Shown here piece by piece: positions 36,027-45,064 of a stretch of DNA of 64,000 bases. Origin of the DNA: CATQHP01 sp965214915 (lineage in GTDB: Bacteria > Acidobacteriota > Terriglobia > Bryobacterales > UBA6623); assembly GCA_965214915.1 (NCBI GenBank), contig CBDCCP010000001.1:930001-994000 (forward strand), given 5' to 3'. Made by a program: the position numbers and the translations under genes. The notes beneath the pieces were generated by a model. That model worked only from the letters and a program-made list of their open reading frames with translations, was not told where the DNA came from and searched no databases. Each line of letters opens with the position of its first letter. Positions within the stretch are counted from its first letter, which is position 1.

Positions 36027-36560
36027 CTACGAAGCGCCGGTCTTTCCTTCCTTCTTGCGCAGCTTCTCGCCGGCATAGCGGATGCCTTTTTGCTTGTAAG
36101 GGTCCGGCTTGCGCAAGCCGCGGATATTGGCCGCGGTCTGACTGACCAATTGCTTGTCGATGCCGGACAACTCGATCTTGGTGTTTCCCGTGACCTTGAT
36201 GTCGACGCCGTCGGGCATCAAGACCTCGATCGGGTGCGAATAGCCGATATTGAAAATCGCCACGCGCCCCTGCGTCTGCGCGCGGTAGCCGACGCCGACG
36301 ATTTCGAGCTGCTTCACGAATCCTTGCGTGACTCCGGTCACGCAGTTGCCGGCCAAGGAACGCGTCAAACCGTGCAGCGCCGCCTTGGAGTCGTCCTCCC
36401 GCGTGATGCGCAACGTCCCGTCGCTGAACTCCGCGGCGATTCCTTCGGGAATCGGCGCGCTCAGCGCGCCCTTCGGACCCTTGACGCGCAGCAGGCCGGC
36501 TTCGATCTGTACTTCCGTTCCGCTCGGAACGGAAATTGGTAATTTGCCTATTCTCGACAT
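36027..36560 (-). CDS. rplF: 50S ribosomal protein L6
   Basis: A 177-residue L6 made of two repeated domains near the sarcin-ricin loop. MSRIGKLPISVPSG starts domain 1; domain 2 begins near residue 85 (VGVGYRAQTQGRVAIFNIGYSHP) and ends with ANIRGLRKPDPYKQKGIRYAGEKLRKKEGK. Length and motifs are standard. Confidence 0.97.
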   Translation of the reverse strand: MSRIGKLPISVPSGTEVQIEAGLLRVKGPKGALSAPIPEGIAAEFSDGTLRITREDDSKAALHGLTRSLAGNCVTGVTQGFVKQLEIVGVGYRAQTQGRVAIFNIGYSHPIEVLMPDGVDIKVTGNTKIELSGIDKQLVSQTAANIRGLRKPDPYKQKGIRYAGEKLRKKEGKTGAS

Positions 36561-36588
36561 TGCGCTCTCTTGTTCGTCACGATCCCGC

Positions 36589-36984
36589 TTAATACACCGT
36601 GCAGAGGATCTCGCCGCCCACGCCCTGTTTTCCGGCTTCCTTGCCGGTCATCACGCCCTTCGAAGTCGTCATGATGCAAACGCCCATGCCGCCGATGACC
36701 CGCGGGATGTTGTTCGAGTCGGCGTAAACGCGGCGGCCGGGTTTCGATATCCGCTTCAATTCCGAAATGACCGGACTGCGGTCGGGGCGGTATTTGAGAT
36801 AAACCTTGATGGTCTGCTTGTTATCGTCGTTCGCTACGCGGTAGTTCGCCACATAGCCCTGCTCTTTGAGGATGCGGGCAATTTCAACCTTCACCATCGA
36901 TCCGGGGATATCGACTTTGTGGTGATGCGCCGCCAGCCCGTTGCGGATTCGGGTCAGCATGTCCGAGATGGGATCGCTATGCAT
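36589..36984 (-). CDS. rpsH: 30S ribosomal protein S8
   Basis: A 131-residue S8, a central-domain 16S rRNA binder. SDPISDMLTRIRNGLAAHHHKVDIPGS at the N-terminus and ISKPGRRVYADSNNIPRVIGGMGVCIMTTSKGVMTG at the C-terminus are canonical. In other bacteria S8 represses the spc operon; no S8-like mRNA site was examined here. Confidence 0.97.
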   Translation of the reverse strand: MHSDPISDMLTRIRNGLAAHHHKVDIPGSMVKVEIARILKEQGYVANYRVANDDNKQTIKVYLKYRPDRSPVISELKRISKPGRRVYADSNNIPRVIGGMGVCIMTTSKGVMTGKEAGKQGVGGEILCTVY

Positions 36985-37003
36985 TCGGTCTTCTTTCCCC
37001 TTG

Positions 37004-37189
37004 CTACCAACTGCTCTTGGTCACGCCCGGCAACTCGCCGCTCAATGCCAGATTCCGAAAGCAGATGCGGCACAACTCGAACTTGCGCATGTATCCGCGG
37101 GGCCGCCCGCAAAGCCGGCAGCGGTTACGGAAGCGGACCTTGAATTTCAACTTCTTGCGCTCGCGCGCGATTTTTGCCTTTGTGGCCAT
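37004..37189 (-). CDS. rpsN: 30S ribosomal protein S14, zinc-binding short form
   Basis: A 61-residue S14 of the type Z form. Two CxxC pairs are intact (NRCRLCGRPRGY and FELCRICFRNLA), so it should bind zinc. It ends GELPGVTKSSW. Some bacteria keep a long, zinc-free copy; only this one is visible here. Confidence 0.97.
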   Translation of the reverse strand: MATKAKIARERKKLKFKVRFRNRCRLCGRPRGYMRKFELCRICFRNLALSGELPGVTKSSW

Positions 37190-37211
37190 CTTTTTGATTC
37201 CCGACTTGCTG

Positions 37212-37754
37212 TTAGCTGCGGAACGGCATGCCCAGCAGCTTGAGTAGTCGAAAGCCTTCCTGATCCGTGTTTGCGGTCGTAATAAACGTGATGTTCATAC
37301 CCTTGATCTCATCGACCTTGGTGTAATCGATTTCCGGAAAAATCGCATGCTCGCGGATGCCGAGCGTATAGTTGCCGCGGCCGTCGAGCTTCGGCGAAAC
37401 GCCGCTGAAATCGCGCACGCGGGGCAGCGCCACCGCAATCAGCCTGTCGATGAACTCCCACATGCGCGTCCCGCGAAGCGTGGTCGTGCAGCCGATGGCA
37501 ACGCCCCCGCGCAGCTTGAAAGCGGCGATCGGCTTGCGCGCTTTGGTGACGACCGGCTTCTGCCCGGCAATCGACTTGAGCTCTTCGACGGCGCTGTCGA
37601 GCAGCCGCGAATTGCCGATTGCCTTGCCCATGCCCATGTTGAGCTTGACCGCGGCAATCCGCGGAACCGCCATCGGCGACTTGTAGGCGAATTCCTTCTG
37701 CAAAGCCGGAGCGACTTCGTTGCGATACTTTTCTTTGAGCCGCGGCGCCGTCAT
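37212..37754 (-). CDS. rplE: 50S ribosomal protein L5
   Basis: A 180-residue L5, binding 5S rRNA and forming a bridge to S13. MTAPRLKEKYRNEVAPALQKEF, KLNMGMGKAIGNSRLL, GQKPVVTKARKPIAAFKLRGGVAIG, and NYTLGIREHAIFPEIDYTKVDEIKGMNITFITTA are all diagnostic. The start overlaps rplX by 4 nt. Confidence 0.97.
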   Translation of the reverse strand: MTAPRLKEKYRNEVAPALQKEFAYKSPMAVPRIAAVKLNMGMGKAIGNSRLLDSAVEELKSIAGQKPVVTKARKPIAAFKLRGGVAIGCTTTLRGTRMWEFIDRLIAVALPRVRDFSGVSPKLDGRGNYTLGIREHAIFPEIDYTKVDEIKGMNITFITTANTDQEGFRLLKLLGMPFRS

Positions 37755-37987
37755 GATTCAGTCACCAGCTTGACATTCGAGAGGTCCATCGCCGATTCGC
37801 TTTCGGCGATGCCGCCCTTGATCTGTTTTTGGGGATTCGGACGGACATGCTTCTTGACCATGTTGCAACCCTCGACCAAAACCTTTCCATGCTTGCGGTC
37901 CACCCGCAGCACGCGCCCGCGGCTGCCCTTGCTGCGCCCGGCAATCACCAGAACCGTGTCGTTCTTCTTGATCCGCGTCTTGAACAT
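37751..37987 (-). CDS. rplX: 50S ribosomal protein L24
   Basis: A 78-residue L24, an assembly initiator near the tunnel exit. The KOW motif is KNDTVLVIAGRSKGSRGRVLRVDRKHGKVLVEG, followed by NMVKKHVRPNPQKQIKGGI. It is shorter than many L24 proteins (about 100) because the C-terminal extension is trimmed. A long open frame upstream is an artefact; the ATG follows the rplN stop by 8 nt. Confidence 0.95.
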   Translation of the reverse strand: MFKTRIKKNDTVLVIAGRSKGSRGRVLRVDRKHGKVLVEGCNMVKKHVRPNPQKQIKGGIAESESAMDLSNVKLVTES

Positions 37988-37995
37988 TTCGACTC

Positions 37996-38364
37996 CTAAA
38001 GAACCTCCGGAGCGAGCGAGACGATTTTCATAAAGCGCTTGTCGCGCAACTCGCGGGCAACCGGCCCGAACACGCGCGTCCCGACCGGCTCGCCGAGCTC
38101 GTCGACCAACACCGCGGCGTTTTGATCGAAGCGGATGTAGCTGCCGTCTTTGCGGCGGGTTTCCTTGCGCATGCGCACGATCACGGCGCGGACGACGGAA
38201 CCTTTCTTCACGTTCGAATCCGGCGCCGCCTCCTTCACCGAAGCCATGACAATGTCGCCCAGACCGGCTTTTTTCCCGGTCGAGCCGCCGCGCGGCAAAA
38301 TGCACTGCAGCCGGCGCGCGCCCGAATTGTCCGCAACCGCCAACTTGGTTTGCATGCCGATCAT
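37996..38364 (-). CDS. rplN: 50S ribosomal protein L14
   Basis: A 122-residue L14 at the subunit interface, where it contacts 16S rRNA. MIGMQTKLAVADNSGARRLQCI, GDIVMASVKEAAP, VVRAVIVRMRKETRRKDGSYIRFDQNAAVLVD and FGPVARELRDKRFMKIVSLAPEVL are canonical and complete. Confidence 0.98.
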   Translation of the reverse strand: MIGMQTKLAVADNSGARRLQCILPRGGSTGKKAGLGDIVMASVKEAAPDSNVKKGSVVRAVIVRMRKETRRKDGSYIRFDQNAAVLVDELGEPVGTRVFGPVARELRDKRFMKIVSLAPEVL

Positions 38365-38409
38365 AGCTGTTTCTTCCCCCTCGACTCGAGCCGTCTTCGC
38401 GCGGCGCCG

Positions 38410-38721
38410 CTAGCCTGCCGCCTTGGCCTTGCGCCGGCGCCGAACGTTGATCTCGACCTGCGTCGACTTCAGGATCACTTTCTCCAGCCGCCAGCACTTG
38501 TTCTTCGACAGCGGGCGGCTCTCGACGATGCGCACGCGGTCGCCCATTTGGGCGAGTCCGCTCTCGTCATGCGCCAGAAACTTCTTCTTGCGCGTGATGT
38601 AGCGGCGATAGAGCGGATGCGGCACGCGGCGGCTGACCTCCACCACGATGGTTTTTTCCATCTTGGTCGAGACGACCTCCCCGATCTTGCGGTTCTTGCG
38701 CGGTTTTTTCGCTTCAGCCAT
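38410..38721 (-). CDS. rpsQ: 30S ribosomal protein S17
   Basis: A 103-residue S17. The OB-fold core reads RKIGEVVSTKMEKTIVVEVSRRVPHPLYRRYITRKKKFLAHDE and GDRVRIVESRPLSKNKCWRLEKVI. A short basic tail (NVRRRRKAKAAG) follows. It is only 3 nt after rpmC. Confidence 0.97.
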   Translation of the reverse strand: MAEAKKPRKNRKIGEVVSTKMEKTIVVEVSRRVPHPLYRRYITRKKKFLAHDESGLAQMGDRVRIVESRPLSKNKCWRLEKVILKSTQVEINVRRRRKAKAAG

Positions 38722-38724
38722 TAC

Positions 38725-38928
38725 TCATCGGTTTCCTTCCGCCCGATTTTTCTGGTTCATCGCGGTCAGAATGCGCGCCAGGTCTTTCTTCGTCGCGCGG
38801 TACTTTTTGACGCCGTCGGTTTGCCCCATCGAAATTTGAAAGCGCAGTCGGAAAAGCTGCTCGCGCGCCTCGCTCTCCTTGCCGCGCAACTCTACAACGG
38901 TCATATCGCGGTATTCGGCAGCGGTCAC
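38725..38928 (-). CDS. rpmC: 50S ribosomal protein L29
   Basis: A 67-residue two-helix protein at the tunnel exit, a docking site for chaperones and SRP. EYRDMTVVELRGKESEAREQLFRLRFQISMGQ and YRATKKDLARILTAMNQKNRA are diagnostic. The GTG start overlaps the rplP stop (GTGA), giving the normal length; a longer frame would run into rplP. Confidence 0.94.
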   Translation of the reverse strand: MTAAEYRDMTVVELRGKESEAREQLFRLRFQISMGQTDGVKKYRATKKDLARILTAMNQKNRAEGNR

Positions 38929-39347
38929 AACAGGCCCCCCGATTGCCGGCTGACGAATTTGGTCTTGATCGGCAGTTTCTGCGACGCCAGGTCCATCGCC
39001 CGGTGCGCGATTTCTTCGGGCACCCCCTCGACCTCGAACATCATGCGGCCGGGCTTGACCACCGCGACCCACTGCTCGGGCGCTCCCTTACCCTTACCCA
39101 TGCGGGTTTCGGCTGGTTTCTTGGTAATGGGCTTGTCGGGGAAAATGCGGATCCACAGTTTGCCGCCGCGCCGAACGCGCCGTGTGATCGCCACGCGCGC
39201 GGCCTCGATTTGCCGGTCGGTAATCCATGCGGCTTCCAGCGCCTTCAGTCCGAAATCGCCGAAGTCGAGACCCGACCCGCGCCAAGCCTTGCCGCGGCGC
39301 TTGCCGCGATGCACCTTGCGATGCTTGACTTTTTTGGGCATCAACAT
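38925..39347 (-). CDS. rplP: 50S ribosomal protein L16
   Basis: A 140-residue L16, close to the peptidyl-transferase centre and A-site tRNA. MLMPKKVKHRKVHRGKRRGKAWRG, AAWITDRQIEAARVAITRRVRRGGKLWIRIFPDKPITKKPAETRMGKGKG and the VKPGRMMFEVEGV strand are canonical. Coupled to rpmC by a 4-nt overlap. Confidence 0.98.
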   Translation of the reverse strand: MLMPKKVKHRKVHRGKRRGKAWRGSGLDFGDFGLKALEAAWITDRQIEAARVAITRRVRRGGKLWIRIFPDKPITKKPAETRMGKGKGAPEQWVAVVKPGRMMFEVEGVPEEIAHRAMDLASQKLPIKTKFVSRQSGGLL

Positions 39348-39365
39348 AGCAATACTCTCTTAGCC

Positions 39366-40304
39366 TCAGTCCTTCTTCGTTTCTCCGGCATCGCTCTCGG
39401 ACGCAGCGGCCCCCGGCGCCGCGGTCGCTTCGGTCGCCAGAGGAGGCCGGAACGGCGCCGGGCCGTCGCCGGCAGGCGGCGTTACGGGCGCGGCGGCCGG
39501 AACCTCGCCAGGCGCCGGAGCCGGAGCGGTTGCGACTTCGGCCGGAGCGGCCTGACCGACCGCAAGCGCCGCGCCCTCGTCGCGCGGACGCCGCTCGCGC
39601 TCGGCTTGTGCGCGGGCGTCGCGCCGCCGCGCCGGCTCCGGATCGCTTTTGCCGGACTTCTGCAGCGACACGGCTCTCGTGTCGATAATCTCGCCCTTGT
39701 ATATCCAGCACTTGACGCCGATTACGCCGTACGTCGTGTTGGCTTCGCACAAACCGTAATCGATGTCCGCTCGAAGCGTTTGCAGCGGCAGTCGGCCGTG
39801 AAGCTGCCATTCGCTGCGGGCGATCATCTTGCCGTTCAGACGGCCCGCAACCCAAATCTTGATTCCCTTGCAGCCGAAACGCTGCGCCGAGTCTACGGCT
39901 TTGCGCATGGCGCGGCGGAAAGCCACGCGCTTTTCGATCTGCAGCGCCACGGATTCGGCAACGAGTTGCGCATCGAGTTCGGGACGGTGAACTTCTTGAA
40001 TGTCGATGTAAACTTCGCGCTTTGTCCGTTCTTGCAAATCGGCTTTCAGCTTTTCGATTTCCGCGCCGCGGCGGCCGATGATGATGCCGGGCCGGGCCGT
40101 GCGGATCGTGATGCGCAGCTTATTGCCCGGCCGGTCGAGCTCGACCGAACTGATGCCGGCGGCCTGAAGACGCTCGCGCAACTGCTCCTTGAGCTTGACG
40201 TCTTCGTAAACCAGGTTCGCGTAGCCCTGCTCCGCGTACCAATGCGAACGCCAAGTCTTGGTGTAACCGAGCCGAAACCCGTAAGGATGTACTTTCTGAC
40301 CCAT
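39366..40304 (-). CDS. rpsC: 30S ribosomal protein S3 with long Ala/Pro-rich tail
   Basis: A 312-residue S3, part of the mRNA entry channel. GQKVHPYGFRLGYTKTW starts it; the KH domain contains RPGIIIGRRGAEIEKLKADL, and the C-terminal domain has RAMRKAVDSAQRFGCKGIKIWVAGRLNG and GVIGVKCWIYKGEI. The conserved fold ends near residue 213. About 95 additional residues follow: a basic Arg-rich stretch, then an Ala/Pro-rich low-complexity segment ending in acidic residues. Most bacterial S3 proteins are 210-240 residues. Confidence 0.96.
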   Translation of the reverse strand: MGQKVHPYGFRLGYTKTWRSHWYAEQGYANLVYEDVKLKEQLRERLQAAGISSVELDRPGNKLRITIRTARPGIIIGRRGAEIEKLKADLQERTKREVYIDIQEVHRPELDAQLVAESVALQIEKRVAFRRAMRKAVDSAQRFGCKGIKIWVAGRLNGKMIARSEWQLHGRLPLQTLRADIDYGLCEANTTYGVIGVKCWIYKGEIIDTRAVSLQKSGKSDPEPARRRDARAQAERERRPRDEGAALAVGQAAPAEVATAPAPAPGEVPAAAPVTPPAGDGPAPFRPPLATEATAAPGAAASESDAGETKKD

Positions 40305-40336
40305 TCAGTCTCCTTCTGGTCTTCGTTCCGAGCGGA

Positions 40337-40705
40337 TTACTCGGAAGCCTCCTCATCTTCGTCGACTTCGTCCGGTTGGCCGTCGGAGACGGTCACGACA
40401 ATGTGCGACAGGCGGTGAACGTAACGGTGCGCGCGGCCCATCGGCGCGGGACGCAGGCGCTTGGCTCGCGGACCTTCGTTCACATAGATCGATTCGATAA
40501 CCAGATCGTCGACGTCCGCGCCCCGATCGTCGGCATTCGCAACCGCCGATTCGAGCACCTTTTGAATCTGCGGCGCCGTCCGTTTGTTGATATGGCGCAG
40601 CACCGTCAACGCCGCGTCCACATCCAGACCGCGGACCTGATCGGCGACCAGGCGCGCCTTCTGCGGCGAAACCTTCACGTAATTCCATTTGGCCGTTGCG
40701 CGCAT
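40337..40705 (-). CDS. rplV: 50S ribosomal protein L22
   Basis: A 122-residue L22 lining the exit tunnel. The protein begins with WNYVKVSPQKARLVADQVRGLDVDAALTVL, then KVLESAVANADDRGADVDDLVIESIYVNEGPRAKRLRPAPMGRAHRYVHRLSHIVVTV, which contains the tunnel-lining hairpin. It ends in a strongly acidic tail (DEVDEDEEASE). Located between rpsS and rpsC as usual. Confidence 0.97.
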   Translation of the reverse strand: MRATAKWNYVKVSPQKARLVADQVRGLDVDAALTVLRHINKRTAPQIQKVLESAVANADDRGADVDDLVIESIYVNEGPRAKRLRPAPMGRAHRYVHRLSHIVVTVSDGQPDEVDEDEEASE

Positions 40706-40723
40706 CGTTGTCGTGCTCTTCTT

Positions 40724-41005
40724 CTATGCCCCTCGGCCTGACTTTCCGCTGCCGGCGTGGCCGCGAAACGTGCGGGTCACGGCAAATTCGCCGAGTTTGT
40801 GACCGACCATGTTCTCGGTAATGAACACCGGGATGAACTTCTTGCCGTTGTAAACGGCGATGGTGTGGCTGACCCACTCGGGCAGGATCGTCGAGCGGCG
40901 CGACCAAGTCTTGACGACTCTCTTCTGGCCCGAGGCGTTGAGCGTCTCGACCTTGCGGTGGAGGTGCTCGTCATAAAACGGCCCTTTTTTTAGCGAACGA
41001 CCCAT
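40724..41005 (-). CDS. rpsS: 30S ribosomal protein S19
   Basis: A 93-residue S19 at the 30S head. MGRSLKKGPFYDEHLHRKVE, WSRRSTILPEWVSHTIAVYNGKKFIPVFITENMVGHKLGEFAVTRTFRGHAG are canonical. It follows rplB by 9 nt. Confidence 0.98.
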   Translation of the reverse strand: MGRSLKKGPFYDEHLHRKVETLNASGQKRVVKTWSRRSTILPEWVSHTIAVYNGKKFIPVFITENMVGHKLGEFAVTRTFRGHAGSGKSGRGA

Positions 41006-41014
41006 TGCGCCGAA

Positions 41015-41854
41015 TTACCCCCTGCCCTTCTTCGATCCGCGGCGGCTCACGATGTAGCGGTCCGAGCGCGGGTTCTTGCGAGTTTTGTAGCCGCGGGTCG
41101 GCTTGCCCCAAGGCGTTACCGGATGACGTCCGCCGGATGTGCGCCCTTCGCCGCCGCCGTGCGGATGGTCGACGGGGTTCATGGTCACGCCGCGGTTGCG
41201 CGGGCGGCGCCCCAACCAGCGCTTGCGGCCCGCCTTGCCCAATTTCACGTTGCCGTGGTCGACATTGCCTACCCGGCCGATCGTCGCCATGCAGTTTTCG
41301 AGCACGCGCCGCACTTCCCCCGAAGGGAGTTTCAGCAGCGCATAGCCGCCCTCGCGAGAAACCAGACGAATCTCGGCGCCCGCCGCGCGGGCCATCTGGC
41401 CGCCCTTGCCGGGCCGCAACTCTACGTTGTGGACCAGCGCCCCCAAAGGTATCTTGCGCAGCGGAAGCGCGTTGCCCACCAGGATGTCGGCGTTTTCGCC
41501 AGACATGACTTGCGTTCCGACCTTGAGCCCTACCGGCTGCAAAATGTAGCGCTTCTCGCCGTCGGCGTAATGCAGCAACGCTATGTTCGCCGAGCGATTC
41601 GGATCGTATTCGACCGTCGCCACCGTCGCCGGGATGTCGTGCTTCTGCCGCTTGAAATCGATTTCTCGGTATTTCTGCTTCGTGCCTCCGCCGCGAAAAC
41701 GGATGCAGATGCGGCCTTTGTTGTTGCGGCCGCTCTTGCGGCTTTTGCCTTTGACCAGCGATTTCTCGGGGCGCTCGGCCGTGATCTCTTCGCGCGTCGT
41801 CGTTGTCTGAAAACGGCGTGTCTTCGTGGTCGGCCTGTATGTCTTGATCGGCAT
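41015..41854 (-). CDS. rplB: 50S ribosomal protein L2
   Basis: A 279-residue L2, required for subunit association and peptidyl transfer. GRNNKGRICIRFRGGGTKQKYREIDFKR lies in the OB-fold domain; the C-terminal domain ends with RGVTMNPVDHPHGGGEGRTSGGRHPVTPWGKPTRGYKTR, including the near-catalytic His. Complete and of normal length. Confidence 0.98.
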   Translation of the reverse strand: MPIKTYRPTTKTRRFQTTTTREEITAERPEKSLVKGKSRKSGRNNKGRICIRFRGGGTKQKYREIDFKRQKHDIPATVATVEYDPNRSANIALLHYADGEKRYILQPVGLKVGTQVMSGENADILVGNALPLRKIPLGALVHNVELRPGKGGQMARAAGAEIRLVSREGGYALLKLPSGEVRRVLENCMATIGRVGNVDHGNVKLGKAGRKRWLGRRPRNRGVTMNPVDHPHGGGEGRTSGGRHPVTPWGKPTRGYKTRKNPRSDRYIVSRRGSKKGRG

Positions 41855-41879
41855 GGTGTTCTTCGCTCGATTTCGGCGC

Positions 41880-42167
41880 CTATATCCGGGCGTACTCGAT
41901 CATCTTTTCTCCGGCCTTGAGTTTCACATAAGCCTTCTTCCACTTGGCCTGCCGTCCGGAGTAGCGGCCCCGGCGCTTCATCTTGCCGATGAAATTCGAG
42001 GTGCGAACGCTGTCGACGTGTACGTTGAAGATCTTGTGAATCGCGTTCTTGACGTCGGTCTTGGTCGCCTCGGGATGAACCTTGAAGCAGAGCGTATGCT
42101 CTTCGGCGCGGATGGTTTCCGATTTTTCGGTAATCAGCGGACCGCGAACAACTTGATAGGGACTCAT
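41880..42167 (-). CDS. rplW: 50S ribosomal protein L23
   Basis: A 95-residue L23 at the tunnel exit, the docking site for trigger factor and SRP. YQVVRGPLITEKSETIRAEEHTLCFKVHPEATKTDVKNAIHKIFNVHVDSVRTSNFIGK is diagnostic. The chosen ATG overlaps the rplD stop as ATGA; an upstream in-frame ATG would overlap rplD further. Confidence 0.96.
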   Translation of the reverse strand: MSPYQVVRGPLITEKSETIRAEEHTLCFKVHPEATKTDVKNAIHKIFNVHVDSVRTSNFIGKMKRRGRYSGRQAKWKKAYVKLKAGEKMIEYARI

Positions 42168-42787
42168 GCCAACGCCTCGCAACATTTCCGGGCAGCCGCC
42201 GCGGAGATCAGTATCCGCTTGTGTCCGAGCACGGAGTACGGATCCAGCTCGCCGCTGCCGATCAGAGTAACGCCGGGGATATTCCGGCTAGACCGCTCAA
42301 GGTTGACGTTCTCTTCGTTTTCAACGATCAGCACTTTGCGGCCGGCGCCCAAAGCCGCCAAAACGCCGTCAAACGTCTTCGTCTTGTGGTCGGCGAGCGT
42401 GAAGTCCCGGACGACCGTCACCGCGCCGTCGTGCAACTGCGCCGTAAGCGCGGAGCGCAGCGCGCCAAGAAACATCTTGCGCGGCAACCCCTGCTTGTAG
42501 CTGCGCGGGCGCGGGCCGTGAGTCGTCGAGCCGCCGCGCCAGAGCGTGGAACGGATCGAGCCGATACGGGCGCGGCCGGTTCCCTTTTGCCGCCAGGGCT
42601 TCTTGCCGGAGCCCGAAACTTCCTTGCGGCTCTTCGTTTGATGCGTGCCTGCGCGCCCGGCGGCCCGCTGCGCGGTCACGGCCTGGTGGATCAGCGATTC
42701 GTTAACCGCAACGCCGAAAACGCTGTCGGCAAGCTCAAGCTCGTCAACCTTCTCGTTGGTCAGATCTACAACGTTTACCGTCGGCAT
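42164..42787 (-). CDS. rplD: 50S ribosomal protein L4
   Basis: A 207-residue L4 whose extended loop lines the exit tunnel. The loop KSRKEVSGSGKKPWRQKGTGRARIGSIRSTLWRGGSTTHGPRPRSY is diagnostic, and the C-terminal domain has KVLIVENEENVNLERSSRNIPGV. In gamma-proteobacteria L4 represses the S10 operon. The start may instead be a GTG two codons upstream, immediately after the rplC stop. Confidence 0.96.
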   Translation of the reverse strand: MPTVNVVDLTNEKVDELELADSVFGVAVNESLIHQAVTAQRAAGRAGTHQTKSRKEVSGSGKKPWRQKGTGRARIGSIRSTLWRGGSTTHGPRPRSYKQGLPRKMFLGALRSALTAQLHDGAVTVVRDFTLADHKTKTFDGVLAALGAGRKVLIVENEENVNLERSSRNIPGVTLIGSGELDPYSVLGHKRILISAAAARKCCEALA

Positions 42788-42793
42788 CTCCAC

Positions 42794-43426
42794 TTACCCC
42801 GCGCTGCGGATCGTCACGTATCCGCCGTTCGCGCCCGGAACCGCCCCGCGCACCAGAATAACGTTGTCGTCGGGCAGCACCTCGACGATCTCGAGCCCCC
42901 TCGCCGTGACGCGCTTGTTGCCCATCTGCCCCGGCAGGCGCAAGCCCTTGAGCACGCGCGACGGGTACGAGCTTTGCCCGATAGAGCCGGGAGCGCGATG
43001 GAACATGGAGCCGTGAGTCGCCGGCCCGCCGCCGAAGCCGTGGCGCTTGACAACGCCCTGAAAGCCCTTGCCTTTGCTGGTTCCGATGACATCGACGCGC
43101 TGCTTGACCCTGAAGTCCGCAGCCAGAATCCGGTCCCCCGGCTTGTACTCGGGTTCGGGGGAGCCATCCAGACGGAACTCGCGGAGGAACTTGGCGGGCT
43201 CCACGCCGGCGTTGGCGAAGTGGCCTTTGACCGGCTTGTTGACGCGGCGGTCCTTGACGAAATCGACAAGGCCGACCTGAATCGCCTCGTAGCCGTCTTT
43301 CGCAGCGCTCTTGCGCTGCACGACCACACAGGGCCCTGCTTGCAGAACGGTTGCCGGAACGACGCGCCCTTCTTCGTCGAAGAACTGCGTCATTCCGATT
43401 TTCTTTCCCAATATCCCCGGCGCCAT
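42794..43426 (-). CDS. rplC: 50S ribosomal protein L3
   Basis: A 210-residue L3 near the peptidyl-transferase centre. GILGKKIGMTQFFDEEGRVVPATVLQAGPC begins it; KGKGFQGVVKRHGFGGGPATHGSMFHRAPGSIGQSSYPSRVLKGLRLPGQMGNKRVT is the conserved loop that methylases modify. Normal length. A 51-nt gap separates it from rpsJ. Confidence 0.97.
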   Translation of the reverse strand: MAPGILGKKIGMTQFFDEEGRVVPATVLQAGPCVVVQRKSAAKDGYEAIQVGLVDFVKDRRVNKPVKGHFANAGVEPAKFLREFRLDGSPEPEYKPGDRILAADFRVKQRVDVIGTSKGKGFQGVVKRHGFGGGPATHGSMFHRAPGSIGQSSYPSRVLKGLRLPGQMGNKRVTARGLEIVEVLPDDNVILVRGAVPGANGGYVTIRSAG

Positions 43427-43477
43427 AACTAACGTCTTTCTACTGCAATCCGCTTGGCCGCAATCCGTTCGTTTCCG

Positions 43478-43795
43478 CTACGTCCCGAATGCCTTGATTT
43501 CCACGTCCACGCCCGCGGGAAGATCGAGCCGCATCAGCGCATCGACCGTGTCCTGCGTCGGCTCCAAAATGTCGAGCAGCCGCTTGTGCGTGCGAATCTC
43601 GAACTGCTCGCGCGAGCGTTTGTCCGTATGAACCGAGCGCAATACGGTGTACTTGTTCTTGATCGTCGGCAATGGGATCGGTCCCGCGACCTGGGCGCCC
43701 GTCCTTTTCGCGGTGTTGACGATCTCGCCCGTCGAATGATCGAGCACGCGGTGATCGTAAGCCTTGAGGCGTATTCTGATTCGTTCTTTCGGCAT
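43478..43795 (-). CDS. rpsJ: 30S ribosomal protein S10
   Basis: A 105-residue S10, also the NusE transcription-antitermination factor. RIRIRLKAYDHRVLDHSTGEIVNTAKRTGAQVAGPIPLPT and FEIRTHKRLLDILEPTQDTVDALMRLDLPAGVDVEIK are diagnostic. The ATG giving MPKERIRIRL is preferred over one three codons earlier. First gene of the S10 cluster, 44 nt after tuf. Confidence 0.97.
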   Translation of the reverse strand: MPKERIRIRLKAYDHRVLDHSTGEIVNTAKRTGAQVAGPIPLPTIKNKYTVLRSVHTDKRSREQFEIRTHKRLLDILEPTQDTVDALMRLDLPAGVDVEIKAFGT

Positions 43796-43812
43796 GGTTT
43801 GCACTCGGCAAG

Positions 43813-43833
43813 GCCGGCGCGCCGAGCGCCGGC
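43813..43833. other. GC-rich perfect hairpin in the tuf-rpsJ spacer
   Basis: GCCGGCGC and GCGCCGGC form an 8-bp perfect stem around a 5-nt loop, between the tuf stop and the rpsJ start codon. Without a following U-run it is not an intrinsic terminator, but it could slow polymerase or stabilise a processed 3' end between the two gene groups. Confidence 0.45.
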
Positions 43834-43839
43834 GTCGCG

Positions 43840-45030
<1,191 letters not shown>

Positions 45031-45064
45031 CTCTTGTGTCCCCTCGTTTCCGGCGGCCGCAACT